Below are positions 54,700-63,959 of a stretch of 64,000 nucleotides of DNA, in pieces (positions within the stretch are counted from its first letter, which is position 1; each line of letters opens with the position of its first letter). The position numbers and the translations under genes are program-made. The stretch is from Microlunatus phosphovorus NM-1 (GTDB lineage Bacteria > Actinomycetota > Actinomycetes > Propionibacteriales > Propionibacteriaceae). The notes under the pieces are model-generated. The model did not search any database. It worked only from the letters and a program-made list of their open reading frames with translations, and was not told the origin of the DNA. The stretch covers positions 1,426,001 to 1,490,000 of the forward strand of contig NC_015635.1 in NCBI RefSeq assembly GCF_000270245.1, in the 5' to 3' direction.

Positions 54700-55050
54700 G
54701 GGAAACGTTCCCGGCGTTCCGGCCGGCGGGCGGCCCGCCGTATCAGGTGATCAGCGACAACGACTATGCCGGCGACCCTGACGGCCTCTTCCAGCTGGCG
54801 CACCACCTGCTGTCGCCGTCGGTGGAGATGCGTGCCGTGATCGGCTCGCACCTCGCCCTGGGCGACCCGTTCGTACCCAGCGGAGACAGTGCCGCCCGGG
54901 CGGTCGAGGCGGCCTCGGTCGTGCTCGAGCTGGTCGGGCTCGCCAGTGCCGTCCCGGTGCGTCGCGGTTCGGGTCTTCTCCCGCCTGGACGTCCGGCTGA
55001 TGTTCGAGGATCTGTACGCGAAGCTGGAGCTGGCGGCCCGAGTTAGCTGA
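54696..55050 (+). pseudogene. Nucleoside hydrolase-like gene, internally deleted
   Basis: The first 85-90 codons match the start of an inosine-uridine-type nucleoside hydrolase: VISDNDYAGDPDGLFQLAHH with the calcium-binding Asp residues, then LLSPSVEMRAVIGSHLALGD and VVLELVGLASAVPV. The end of the same family (RVFSRLDVRLMFEDLYAKLE) follows in another frame from about 54970 to the TGA at 55048. About two hundred residues are missing between them. Confidence 0.78.
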
Positions 55051-55068
55051 AGGCCCAAGTTAGCTGAA
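55035..55068. repeat. 17-bp tandem duplication at a stop codon
   Basis: GGCCCGAGTTAGCTGAA (55035-55051) is followed by GGCCCAAGTTAGCTGAA (55052-55068). The first unit contains both stop codons of the hydrolase remnant. Confidence 0.88.
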
Positions 55069-55156
55069 GAATTATCACCGACATCGGGGATAATCCTGCA
55101 GCTTGTTCTGGTCAACAGTGATGGGCGCCGGTTCGACCAGGATTCGGTGTGCCTAA

Positions 55157-55162
55157 TAGGCT
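55157..55162 (+). promoter_or_regulatory. -10 element TAGGCT, leaderless purK
   Basis: TAGGCT lies six bases before GTG 55169, with no Shine-Dalgarno site. Confidence 0.55.
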
Positions 55163-55168
55163 TCGCTG

Positions 55169-56362
55169 GTGACAGTGCAATCCCCATCTCCTTCTGTGGC
55201 CCCAGCTCGTTCGTCGGCCTCACGTCCCTTTGTCGTCGGCGTGATCGGCGGCGGACAGTTGGCCAGAATGATGGACGAGGCGGCGACCGGGCTCGGTCTG
55301 CACCTCAAGCTGCTGGCCGAGGGTCCGACGGTCTCCGCCGCTCAGGTCGTGCACGACGTGACGGTCGGCGACTACACCGACCCGGACACCGTCAGGGCCT
55401 TCGCCGCCGGCTGCGACGTGATCACCTTTGACCACGAGCACGTACCCACCGATCTGCTGCACGAGCTGGAGGAGGCCGGGATCGCCGTCCGACCTGGGCC
55501 AGAGGCGCTCGTGCATGCCCAGGACAAGGCCGTGATGCGGGATCGGTTGAGCGGTTTCGGCGCACCCTGCCCGACCTATCGGGTCGTTGCCGACCCGGCC
55601 GCGCTGATTGCGTTCGGCGACGAGATCGGCTGGCCGGTGATCGCCAAGACCTCGCGCGGTGGCTATGACGGCAAGGGCGTCTGGAAGCTAGATTCGGCTG
55701 CTGAGGCCGGCCAGCCGTTCGAGAACCTCAAACCGGATGTGCAGGTGGTTGCCGAGGAGTTCATCGACTTCCGTCGTGAGCTGAGTGCCCTCGTGGTCCG
55801 CTCCCCATCGGGCCAGGCGGTCGCATATCCGGTTTCGGAGTCCATCCAGCGCAATGGGGTCTGTGTCGAGACGACGACGCCGGCGCCCGATCTCGACGAT
55901 GACCGGGCGGTCGAGATCCAGCAGCTGGCATTGAACATCGCCCACGAGCTCGGCACGGTCGGCATCCTGGCCGTCGAGCTGATGGAGCGCGCCGACGGCA
56001 GCGTCGCCGTCAACGAATTGGCAATGCGGCCGCACAACACCGGACACTGGAGCATCGACGGGGCGCATACGTCGCAGTTCGAGAACCACCTGCGGGCCGT
56101 CGTCGATCTGCCGCTCGGCGATCCTGGTGCCCGTGAACCGGTCACCGTGATGGCCAACGTGCTCGGTGGCACCGTGACAGATCTGCCCTCGGCGCTGCTG
56201 CACTGCTTCGCCCGCGATCGCCGGCTGCGGGTCCAGCTGTACGGCAAGGACGTCCGGCCGGGCCGCAAAGTCGGTCACGTGACCACGTACGGGAGTGATG
56301 TCGACGAGGTCCGCAAACGGGCCCGGCATGCCGCCGGCTATCTGATGGGAGAAGACATATGA
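55169..56362 (+). CDS. purK: N5-carboxyaminoimidazole ribonucleotide synthase
   Basis: ATP-grasp enzyme of purine synthesis that carboxylates AIR with bicarbonate. 397 residues: [38 protein letters not shown], the ATP-grasp core [19 protein letters not shown] and [30 protein letters not shown]. The first twenty residues are a Ser/Pro-rich extension before the fold. Its stop overlaps the purE start (ATGA). Confidence 0.96.
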   Translation: MTVQSPSPSVAPARSSASRPFVVGVIGGGQLARMMDEAATGLGLHLKLLAEGPTVSAAQVVHDVTVGDYTDPDTVRAFAAGCDVITFDHEHVPTDLLHELEEAGIAVRPGPEALVHAQDKAVMRDRLSGFGAPCPTYRVVADPAALIAFGDEIGWPVIAKTSRGGYDGKGVWKLDSAAEAGQPFENLKPDVQVVAEEFIDFRRELSALVVRSPSGQAVAYPVSESIQRNGVCVETTTPAPDLDDDRAVEIQQLALNIAHELGTVGILAVELMERADGSVAVNELAMRPHNTGHWSIDGAHTSQFENHLRAVVDLPLGDPGAREPVTVMANVLGGTVTDLPSALLHCFARDRRLRVQLYGKDVRPGRKVGHVTTYGSDVDEVRKRARHAAGYLMGEDI

Positions 56363-56868
56363 GCGGGACCGGAGCCCGGGTAGGCATCGTGATGGGGTCG
56401 GACTCCGACTGGCCGGTGATGAGCGCCGCCGCGGAAGCCCTGGCCGAGTTCGGGATCGCGTACGAGGCCGATGTCGTTTCCGCTCACCGGATGGCCGACG
56501 CGATGGTCGCGTACGGACGCGAGGCGCATGGTCGCGGCCTGGAGGTGATCATCGCCGGGGCCGGTGGGGCAGCGCATCTGCCCGGCATGCTGGCCTCACT
56601 CACGCCGCTGCCGGTCATCGGTGTCCCGGTGCCGCTGAAATACCTGGACGGGATGGACTCGTTGCTCTCGATCGTCCAGATGCCCAGCGGCGTACCTGTG
56701 GCCACCGTCGCGATCGGCAATGCGCGCAACGCGGGGCTGCTGGCGGCGCGCATCCTCGGCACCGGCGATCCAGAGCTCACGCAGAAGCTGGTGGAGTTCG
56801 CCGACGCCTTGCGGGCGACGGCCGAAGCCAAGGGAGCTAAGGTCCGCGAGGCCCGGCTCCAGGGCTGA
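56359..56868 (+). CDS. purE: N5-CAIR mutase
   Basis: Converts N5-CAIR to CAIR, the step after PurK. 169 residues with the class I PurE signature [46 protein letters not shown] and the [19 protein letters not shown] tail. It is translationally coupled to purK. Confidence 0.97.
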   Translation: MSGTGARVGIVMGSDSDWPVMSAAAEALAEFGIAYEADVVSAHRMADAMVAYGREAHGRGLEVIIAGAGGAAHLPGMLASLTPLPVIGVPVPLKYLDGMDSLLSIVQMPSGVPVATVAIGNARNAGLLAARILGTGDPELTQKLVEFADALRATAEAKGAKVREARLQG

Positions 56869-56883
56869 CGGAGGCTGATGCCG

Positions 56884-57636
56884 ATGGCGAACGTGATCAC
56901 TGAGGCTGTCAGCGGGGCGACGCTGCTGATCCGCGGGGCACGCATGCTCACCCAGCGGCCCCGGCTGTTCCTGCTGGGCGCGGTGCCGCCGCTGATCATG
57001 TCGGTAGTCTTCGCCGCGCTCTTGGTGGTGCTGATCACCCAGCTCGGGACCATCATCACCGCGATCACGGGGTTCGCCGCCGGATGGGCCGAGGCGGTGC
57101 GAACGACCTTCCGGGTTCTTGCCGGAGCCGGAGTCCTCGGCGTCACCTTGCTGGTGATGATCATCTCGTTCAGCACGCTGACCATGGCGTTGGGAGCGCC
57201 GATCTACGACAAGATCAGTGAAGCGGTCGACGCCGACCTGCCCGGTGGTCTGCCTGAGACGGGGGAGTCCTGGGCGAGTTCGGTGCCGCGGGCGCTGAAG
57301 CAGTCGGTGATCTTGATCAGCATCTCGCTGGCGGCGGCGCTGCCGCTGTTCCTGGCCCAGTTCATTCCGATCGTCGGTCAGACCGCGGTCCCGGTGATCT
57401 CGGCTTGCTTCGGTGGCTGGATGCTGTGCTTCGAACTGATCGGGCCCAGCTTCGAGCGTCGCGGCCAGCCCAGACTGGCGCAGCGACGAGCCGCGATGCA
57501 GCGGCGTCGCTGGCTGGCCCTGGGATTCGCCGTGCCATGCTTCCTGCTGCTGGCGATCCCGTTCCTGGCCGTGGTGGTCTTCCCGGTGGCAACCGCTGGC
57601 GGCGTGCTCCTGACCCGGGAACTGCTCGACACGTGA
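56884..57636 (+). CDS. EI24/CysZ-like membrane protein
   Basis: 250-residue polytopic protein of the EI24 domain family. The sequence has LLIRGARMLTQRPRLFLLGAVPPLIM, four to five hydrophobic segments, the conserved APIYDKISEAVDADLPGGLP and LAQFIPIVGQTAVPVISACFGGW. CysZ of E. coli is a sulfate transporter; other members have no known substrate. ATG 56884 follows GGAGG by nine bases and is preferred over ATG 56878. It lies close behind purE. Confidence 0.82.
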   Translation: MANVITEAVSGATLLIRGARMLTQRPRLFLLGAVPPLIMSVVFAALLVVLITQLGTIITAITGFAAGWAEAVRTTFRVLAGAGVLGVTLLVMIISFSTLTMALGAPIYDKISEAVDADLPGGLPETGESWASSVPRALKQSVILISISLAAALPLFLAQFIPIVGQTAVPVISACFGGWMLCFELIGPSFERRGQPRLAQRRAAMQRRRWLALGFAVPCFLLLAIPFLAVVVFPVATAGGVLLTRELLDT

Positions 57637-57679
57637 TCGCTGCCGGGCTGGTTCAGGATGATCACTATGTCGGCCCTAG

Positions 57680-58990
57680 TCAGGGTGGCAACGGACGACC
57701 TGAGCGATAGCAGCTGAGGTCGCCGTACATGGACAGGTGAGCACCAGGGCCGCCCTCATTCTTGAGGGTGGCGTCCAGAAAGACTGCGCTGATGTTGCTG
57801 GTGAGCTGCGGTCCTTCGCTGCGCCCCAGCGCGCCGACCAACGAGGGTAGTGGCGGCAGGAACAGCGGCGCGTCGGTGAAGGTCAGGTGCTCTGTACCAG
57901 GCACTGTCAGGAGGCAGCTCTTCTTGCTGCTCAGTTTCAGGACCTGGGTGAGACGAGGCAGGTAGGCCGGGCTCTCACCGGAGTCCAGGGGATGAGCTAC
58001 CGCGAGAATCGGCTGGGGGAGAGGTGCGGAGACCGGGTCGCGCGGGAACCCGTCGAGATCGATGATCGCGGCGAAGCGATGATCCTGCCTGGCGGCCTGC
58101 AGCGCCGCGGCACCGCCGAGCGAGTGGCCTGTAGCCGCAGCCAGTCTGGTGTTCAGCTGCCCTGCCGGCGGGAAGCCGTCGGGATTGCGATTCAACAGCT
58201 CGAGCTGGTCGAGGACAAAACGGAGATCAGCGGCACGGATGTCCGTCCATCCGTTGGCACGTCGCTCGTCTTCGGCGTCGTCGCCAGTAGCGGCGACGGT
58301 GGTCGTGATCGTGCGATCGTCCCGGAGGACGACCACCGCCGAGTCGTACGGGTGGTCGAGGGCCGCGACGACGTAGCCGCGGCTCGCGAGATCCTCCGCC
58401 CAGGCAGTGTTCTGGGTACGGATCCCGCCCAGGCCAGGCGAGAAGAGCACGACGGGAAATGGTCCACCGCTCGACGCGACCGGGCTGTCCGGCACAGCGT
58501 GACCGTGGGCCCGGGGCAGTCCGTCGAGCAGTACGGCGGGCACCCCGAGATAGTCCGCCAACCCACGGCTGATCGTGTTTGCCTCCTGATCGGTGCCGCC
58601 GAGGTAGCGAGCTCGTTCGACGCCTGGCAGGACCGGTTGTGCGGGATACCAGAGCTGCACGACAACCGTGCGCCAGTCATCGGGATCCGGCGTGGCCACC
58701 TCCGGTCGGGCCGGGTCGGTCCACTCCCGTACGGTCGTGCCGACGTCGTACGGTCCGGTCGGGCGCGGCAGCTCGGGGACTGGGAGCGCCCAGAGCCCGG
58801 TGATGCCGACCCCGATCGCGACCAGGGCCGCGCTCGTCGGGAGAACCACGCGCCATCGAGGCCGTGCCCCCCGTGGTTTGGATCGACGCGGGATCGCCCG
58901 GATGAGGAGAGGCAGCAAGATCGCGACCCCGGTCAGCACAGCGACGACCTGCCAACGAGGAGCGATCATCAGCAGGCCAGCGGTCGACAT
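57680..58990 (-). CDS. PAF-acetylhydrolase-like membrane-anchored lipase/esterase
   Basis: 436 residues. Two N-terminal hydrophobic segments (VVAVLTGVAILLPLLI and TSAALVAIGVGITGLWAL) anchor an outward alpha/beta-hydrolase domain of the PAF-AH/chlorogenate-esterase type: VQLWYPAQPVLPG, FPVVLFSPGLGGIRT, AALDHPYDSAVV, the nucleophile elbow ATGHSLGGAAALQ, IDLDGFP with the acid and GTEHLTFTD with the His. The lipid or ester substrate is unknown. ATG 58990 was chosen as the first start before the membrane segment. Confidence 0.83.
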   Translation of the reverse strand: MSTAGLLMIAPRWQVVAVLTGVAILLPLLIRAIPRRSKPRGARPRWRVVLPTSAALVAIGVGITGLWALPVPELPRPTGPYDVGTTVREWTDPARPEVATPDPDDWRTVVVQLWYPAQPVLPGVERARYLGGTDQEANTISRGLADYLGVPAVLLDGLPRAHGHAVPDSPVASSGGPFPVVLFSPGLGGIRTQNTAWAEDLASRGYVVAALDHPYDSAVVVLRDDRTITTTVAATGDDAEDERRANGWTDIRAADLRFVLDQLELLNRNPDGFPPAGQLNTRLAAATGHSLGGAAALQAARQDHRFAAIIDLDGFPRDPVSAPLPQPILAVAHPLDSGESPAYLPRLTQVLKLSSKKSCLLTVPGTEHLTFTDAPLFLPPLPSLVGALGRSEGPQLTSNISAVFLDATLKNEGGPGAHLSMYGDLSCYRSGRPLPP

Positions 58991-59109
58991 CACGTCGATA
59001 GCATCGTTGGACGCCGTAGGCCAGCCATCCACTTGTGGTCTTGACCGGGTGGGCCCGTGGTCTGAGAAATCTCGTGGAGGGCAACTCGGCGACCGTGCCA
59101 CGATGAGGC

Positions 59110-60060
59110 ATGCCTGCTCCGCCCGCCGTCGGTCAGAGAACTGCCTGGGTAGATGTCCCAGGCGACGTTCGCCGAGGGATCGAGGACGTCCTCGGCGCGC
59201 CGGTGATCCATGCCGAGAGTCAGTCCGGTGGGTTCTCGCCGGGCACGGCGGATCGGGTCCGGACCAGCACCGGTCGGCGTGCCTTCGTGAAAGCGGTCAG
59301 CCCGGACCAGAACCCGGACTCGCCCGAGATCCATCGACGTGAGGCTGACTATCTCGCCGTGCTGCCGGCCAGCTCACGATTGCCGAAGCTGATCGGTCGC
59401 TACGACGACGGCTACTGGATCGCGATGGTGATGGAGGAGATCGACGGCGAATGCCCGCCAGTCCCGTGGAGTGGTGCACAGGTCGAGACTGCGATGGAGA
59501 CGCTGGCTGCCCTGGCCGCTGATCTCACTCCGAACCCGCTTCCTGGGCTGGAACCGATCTCGGAGGGTTTCAGCCCGCTCTTCGCCGGCTGGCGGCGGCT
59601 CAAAGATGATCCGCCGACGGACCTCGATCCGTGGATCGCGGCCCGTCTCGACGATCTGATCGAACTGTCGGAGTCGACGCTGCCGCGGATCGACGGCGAC
59701 ACCGTCGTCCACTGCGATGTTCGGGCGGACAACCTGCTGGTGCGGGCCGATGGGTCGATGGTGGTCGTCGACTGGCCCTGGGCCCTGTCTGGTGCGGACT
59801 GGCTGGACCGTTTCATGCTGCTGATCAACATCGACCTGTACGGCGGTCATGACGTCGAAGATCTGGTCGCCCGCCATCTGACCCACGTGGACCCCGACCT
59901 GATCACCGGCACTCTGGCCGGGCTGTGCGCCTTCTTCGTCGACTCGGCCCGGCAACCACCGGCACCTGGCTTGCCGACCCTGCGTGAGTTCCAACGTGCC
60001 CAAGGTGACTCGACTCTGGCCTGGCTGCGCCGCCGGCTCACCGGCGACCGCGGGGTCTGA
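59110..60060 (+). CDS. Aminoglycoside phosphotransferase-family kinase
   Basis: 316 residues with the APH/choline-kinase fold. VHCDVRADNLLVRADG is Brenner's motif (here HCDVRADN), VVVDWPWALSGADWLDRF follows, and RRAFVKAVSPDQNPDSPE has the ATP lysine. Such kinases act on small molecules; nothing here shows resistance. The gene is alone on its strand, divergent from the lipase. Confidence 0.85.
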   Translation: MPAPPAVGQRTAWVDVPGDVRRGIEDVLGAPVIHAESQSGGFSPGTADRVRTSTGRRAFVKAVSPDQNPDSPEIHRREADYLAVLPASSRLPKLIGRYDDGYWIAMVMEEIDGECPPVPWSGAQVETAMETLAALAADLTPNPLPGLEPISEGFSPLFAGWRRLKDDPPTDLDPWIAARLDDLIELSESTLPRIDGDTVVHCDVRADNLLVRADGSMVVVDWPWALSGADWLDRFMLLINIDLYGGHDVEDLVARHLTHVDPDLITGTLAGLCAFFVDSARQPPAPGLPTLREFQRAQGDSTLAWLRRRLTGDRGV

Positions 60061-60087
60061 GGCTCGGGCCGCTCGTGCCGCGGTTGG

Positions 60088-60804
60088 TCACAGTCCTGGC
60101 AGCACCAGGTCGCCGGCACCGCGCACGGTGTCCGGCGTTGCGCGACCGGTCAGCCAACCGAGGAGCGCGGAGGACGATCCAGTGACCGTGCGCGGCGACC
60201 CGCCGCCGCCGAGATCAGTGTGCAAACCGGTGTCGCTCCGCAGCTGGAGGCGAGGGAACTCGTCCCTGACGCCGAGTCGGTGCGCCGACCACTCCAGGAC
60301 GAAATCGGCGGTCTCGTTGTCAATGTCGGACACTTCATAGCCGATATCCAGGTCCACATGGTGCAACACGACCTCGGTCAGCCTGGCCACTGGCAGCAGC
60401 CGCGCAGCCAACCGCTGACCCCCGCGAAGCTCGACCTCACGCTCCCAGGCATCGGCCTCGTCCAGGGCGGAGAATCCCTCGGTGAGTCGCTCCGCGCTGG
60501 TGTCCAGGTCGATCTGGAGCTCCAGGCCGGACCGCCCGGCCCCTGCTTCGATCTCCTCCTCACGGACCTGCGCCGAGGCATACATCTCGTGCCGTTCGCC
60601 CGTTCGGGCCCACTCGGTGAGTCGCCGCATTCCGTCCGCATTCCGGGCGAGGTGAGTGGCGACGTGGCCGCGGGACCAATGAGGCAACCGACTCGGCTCG
60701 CACCAGGACGGGTCGTTGACCCCGATGGTGTCGCCGACCAGCCGTTGGGTCGCGACCGTCACCAGTGCTCGGGTCGCGGCCAGCTTGTCGGACGCATCGG
60801 TCAT
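60088..60804 (-). CDS. Mycothiol-dependent maleylpyruvate isomerase family protein
   Basis: 238 residues with the MDMPI N-terminal fold. Metal-binding His and Glu positions lie in LPHWSRGHVATHLARNADGM and LTEVVLHHVDLDIGYE. In Actinobacteria these enzymes use mycothiol as thiol cofactor; most have unknown substrates. It uses a leaderless promoter whose -10 overlaps the end of the hydrolase remnant beside it. Confidence 0.85.
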   Translation of the reverse strand: MTDASDKLAATRALVTVATQRLVGDTIGVNDPSWCEPSRLPHWSRGHVATHLARNADGMRRLTEWARTGERHEMYASAQVREEEIEAGAGRSGLELQIDLDTSAERLTEGFSALDEADAWEREVELRGGQRLAARLLPVARLTEVVLHHVDLDIGYEVSDIDNETADFVLEWSAHRLGVRDEFPRLQLRSDTGLHTDLGGGGSPRTVTGSSSALLGWLTGRATPDTVRGAGDLVLPGL

Positions 60805-60810
60805 GCCCTC

Positions 60811-60816
60811 AACCTA
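60811..60816 (-). promoter_or_regulatory. -10 element TAGGTT, leaderless start
   Basis: On the minus strand TAGGTT lies six bases before ATG 60804. It includes the stop codon of the upstream hydrolase remnant. Confidence 0.5.
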
Positions 60817-61068
60817 GCGCCGGGTAGCCATGATCTCTCGACGTAGGAACGCTTCGAAGGCGCCGGGCTGTTCGAGAGGCACGTAGTGACCGCAGTTCTG
60901 GACGATCACTGACTGGTGCGCAGCCCCGGCCAGACTGGCCGCAGCGGCGGCTGGTGTCGGAGTTCGGTCGTGGGCGCCAGTGACCACGACCAGGCGCCGA
61001 GTCCAGGTCGAGACGAAGTCGGCGCATGGAGCAGGACGACTCGCATCGGCGGATCGTATCGCCCCTAC
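60814..61068 (-). pseudogene. Alpha/beta hydrolase, C-terminal remnant
   Basis: About 80 residues ending at TAG 60814-60816 match the last third of a 3-oxoadipate enol-lactonase-like hydrolase: CVGAIRSADAS, then RRLVVVTGAHDRTPTPAAAA with the acid, and IVQNCGHYVPLEQPGAFEAF with the catalytic His. No start codon or nucleophile region exists upstream, where the frame runs into the DUF4037 gene. It is a truncated remnant. Confidence 0.75.
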
Positions 61069-62171
61069 ACAGTCGCGATGGCCTGCCGCAGACCGTTGCT
61101 CTTGAGTGCGTCGGTCGAGTTGGTGATCTCGTCAATGCCGCCGAGGCCGAAGGGCAGCGAGGCGACCCCCGGATCGTTGATCGACTCGTGCAATCCCCGG
61201 GCGATTCGTTCGGACCAGATCACCGGGTAGGGCCGCCCGAAGAACATCTCTGCCTGGCTGTGCATCGGCGCGGTCACAGCAAGATCGTCATGCCGGCGGC
61301 TGAGCTCCAGCAATGCGCGTACGAGAGCCTGCTGCCGATCCGACGCCGTTCCCGCCGAGAGAGCCTCCGTGAGGTGATCGCCGAGTTTGTGGCCGTCGTC
61401 GTGACGCTGGAAGGCGGTGCCGAGCCACTTTGCGTACGGTGCGTAGGCGCGTCGATGGAGGAGCGCGAGGTGCATGACATCGCAGGCGATCTGCCCGGCA
61501 AGCACACGTGATCCGAGGTCGTCTCCAACCTCGGCCGCGCGGCCGACGAACGCCTCGATCTGAGCGATGCGCTGCCAGCGCGCGGACATGACGTAGAGCC
61601 AGAGGTCGTGCGGATACCAGGCGAGCGCCGATCGCGCTGCGGTCAGCTCGCCAGTGTCGTCGCGGTACATCGGCCCGGCGGTGAACTCCAGCAGACTCTG
61701 CCTCGGGGTGGACAGCCACTGAGTAGCGCGCCAGCGCCGGGGATCGTCGGTCGTACGCAGCAACTCGTCGAGCAGGCGCCGCACCGAGGTCACGGTTACG
61801 CCATGGTGGCGCCTGCCGACCTGGCTGTTGTGATGGGTGACGGTATCGTCCGGGAGCTGCTGGGCGCCGGGAAGCTCGACCGGTACGCCGCACACGGTCT
61901 CAGGCAGCGCCTCATCCACAGCGGCCAAGATCTCAGTTGTGAGAGCCAGGCCGTCTTGTTCGCCGACGATGATCTGCAGGCGAGGACCCCAATCATGGTC
62001 GGTGGACCGGGCGGTGTCGTAGCCCAGCACGTCGGAGCCGTGCCCGATCACTGCCGCTGCGTACTGCAGCCGAGGGAGTCGCCTCGCCAAGGCCGGTGCG
62101 ACATGGTCCTCGTATACAGCGCGGCTCAGCTGATGGCCTGGAACGAACGGCGGTCCGATGGGTTGGCTCAC
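61065..62171 (-). CDS. DUF4037 nucleotidyltransferase-like protein
   Basis: 368 residues. The N-terminal part has the nucleotidyltransferase pattern VIGHGSDVLGYDTARSTDHDWGPRLQIIV, with Ser and Asp residues for metal and nucleotide. The C-terminal DUF4037 part includes WQRIAQIEAFVGRAAEVGDDL and CDVMHLALLHRRAYAPYAKWLG. The substrate is unknown; relatives are placed with antibiotic-type adenylyltransferases. GTG 62171 is the chosen start, with TACGGT eight bases upstream as a possible -10. Confidence 0.8.
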   Translation of the reverse strand: MSQPIGPPFVPGHQLSRAVYEDHVAPALARRLPRLQYAAAVIGHGSDVLGYDTARSTDHDWGPRLQIIVGEQDGLALTTEILAAVDEALPETVCGVPVELPGAQQLPDDTVTHHNSQVGRRHHGVTVTSVRRLLDELLRTTDDPRRWRATQWLSTPRQSLLEFTAGPMYRDDTGELTAARSALAWYPHDLWLYVMSARWQRIAQIEAFVGRAAEVGDDLGSRVLAGQIACDVMHLALLHRRAYAPYAKWLGTAFQRHDDGHKLGDHLTEALSAGTASDRQQALVRALLELSRRHDDLAVTAPMHSQAEMFFGRPYPVIWSERIARGLHESINDPGVASLPFGLGGIDEITNSTDALKSNGLRQAIATV

Positions 62172-62275
62172 GTGCAGCAACCGTAGTCAAAGTGGGACAG
62201 ACTGAGTTGACACAAGCCGAGCAGAACTCACTGAACAGGTCGAATCTCTGAGCGAAAAGTGTCAGTGCCTTCCTC

Positions 62276-62281
62276 TACGGT
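62276..62281 (+). promoter_or_regulatory. -10 element TACGGT, leaderless start
   Basis: TACGGT lies six bases before ATG 62288. Confidence 0.45.
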
Positions 62282-62287
62282 CCCAGT

Positions 62288-62782
62288 ATGAGTGCAGCAA
62301 CCGTCATCGAGGCAGCCGAGCAGACGGCGCCGTATGCTGTGGCGGTCCGGTTCTGGGAGATGCTGGGCTGGCTCGGATCACTCGTTGCTCACAGGGTCGG
62401 CGCGGGTGACGCCGCCCGGATCGACCGGATCGCGCTGATCGAGAAGCTCCAGGCCGGCCTGGAGGCGGTGAAGGCGACCGAGACCGTGGCGTTCGCGCAG
62501 TCGCAGGTCGAGCAACAGCTCGCTCAAGAAGTTCACCCGTCCGAGATCGGTTGCGGCATCGCCGAACAGGTCGAGCTGGCGGCCAAGGCCAGTTCGGCGG
62601 AGGGCTCGCACCTGCCGCACACCGCACGGGACTCGGTGGTGACCATGCAGCACACTCCCGGGCTGCTCACCCGACGTGAGATCAGCGGCTGGACGGCTCG
62701 GCTGATCACCGGGCAGACCTCCCACCCGGATCCCGGGACCAGGACCCAGGTCGATACTGCGCCTGAGGGGATCCGCACATGA
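62288..62782 (+). pseudogene. DUF222 protein, N-terminal part only
   Basis: 164 residues that match only the first third of a DUF222/HNH protein: helical DRIALIEKLQAGLEAVKATE, GCGIAEQVELAAKAS, LLTRREISGWTARLITGQT. No HNH domain follows; the stop overlaps the next gene by four bases. It may be a remnant or a stable short form. The promoter looks intact. Confidence 0.7.
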
Positions 62783-63758
62783 CTGGCTCTGATCCGCCGG
62801 ACTCGTCGCCTACCGGCACGCCGGTCGCCGGTCAGCCTCACGATGGCTTGTTCAAGGGCATTCTCGGTCGGCCTGAGCATGCTGCTTCGGAGCTTCGCTC
62901 GATCCTGCCCGCCGGGCTGGCGAGTCGGCTGGATCTCGACCAGCTCGAACAGGTCGATGGCAGCTTCGTCGACCGGGCTCTGCGTCAGCAGCACACCGAT
63001 GTGCTGTTCCGTGCCCGCCTCGACCAGGGTGATGCCTTGATCTATGTGTGTTGGAACACCAGTCCACGCCTGACCGGTGGATGGCGTTGCGGATGTGTGG
63101 CTATCTCACCCGGATCTGGACCCGGCACTTGGAGCTGCACCCCGCTGCGCGGCGGCTGCCGCCGATCATCCCAATTGTCGTCTACCAGCGCCGCACTCCC
63201 TGGACCCCACCCACCGACCTGATCGATCTGATCGACACTGACGAAGACGCCGTCGCTTTCGCGCCCAGGTTCAGCTATCTGTTGGACGATCTCCATCGAC
63301 TTGATGTCGAGGAGCTACGGTCGCGACCCCTGACGCACGCGGTGCGGCTCAGTTACGTGCTGATGCGCGAAGCGCCCGGCAGCGAGCAGCTCGCCCAGAT
63401 GCTGGAGGACTGGCGGACCGACCTGCAGGCCGTGCGGAAGTCTGACCTGGCTGTCTTGTGGACGTACGCTTTGATTGTCAGCAACACCCCAGAACCAGAG
63501 CTCACTGAATTCCTTGCCCAGCTTGGGCCTGAAGCCAAGGAGGTCGCCATGACCACTGCCGACGTACTCCGCGCCGAAGGCGAAGCACGAGGCCGCGCCG
63601 CAGGACGCGCCGACACGCTGTTGGAGCAACTCGACATCAAATTCAGCGATGTGCCCGCTGACATCGAGCAGAAGGTCCGCACCGCCCCGACGAGCCAGTT
63701 GGAGATCTGGACCCGCCGCATCCTGACTGCTAACACCATCGACGCCATCTTCACCTGA
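62779..63758 (+). pseudogene. Rpn family nuclease/transposase-like gene with a frameshift
   Basis: Rpn (Transposase_31, PD-(D/E)XK) protein in two frames. The first part (62779 to about 63048) has HDGLFKGILGRPEHAASELR and HTDVLFRARLDQGDALIYV. The second continues LEHQSTPDRWMALRMCGYLT, PIIPIVVYQ, and ends with a coiled region (GEARGRAAGRADTLLEQLDI). The family expects DALIYVLLEHQS, so one base is missing near 63048 (GTGTGTTGG for GTGCTGTTGG). Rpn proteins promote RecA-independent recombination. Confidence 0.85.
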
Positions 63759-63826
63759 CCCGCAATTCCTGTGCGAGCGGCCGCGAGCGCCGACCCCGTC
63801 GCGAGCGACCATGAGCGGAGCGACGG

Positions 63827-63892
63827 CTCCGTCTGGACGACCGAGCGAGCAAGACATGCCTTTCGTCTTGCGAGGGAGGGAGGAAGACGGAG
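63827..63892. repeat. Nested inverted repeats upstream of uvrA
   Basis: CTCCGTCT (63827-63834) pairs with AGACGGAG (63885-63892), and inside them GCAAGAC (63849-63855) pairs with GTCTTGC (63865-63871). The structure could terminate the Rpn transcript or be the end of a repeat element. Confidence 0.6.
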
Positions 63893-63946
63893 TCTGTGGA
63901 GCGCAGCGAATAGCGAGTGATGAATCACGCTGTCAGTGGGCCCGCA

Positions 63947-63952
63947 TACGAT
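63947..63952 (+). promoter_or_regulatory. -10 element TACGAT, leaderless uvrA
   Basis: TACGAT ends seven bases before GTG 63960. No LexA box of the GAAC-N4-GTTC type is visible nearby. Confidence 0.5.
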
Positions 63953-63959
63953 CGTGCCC

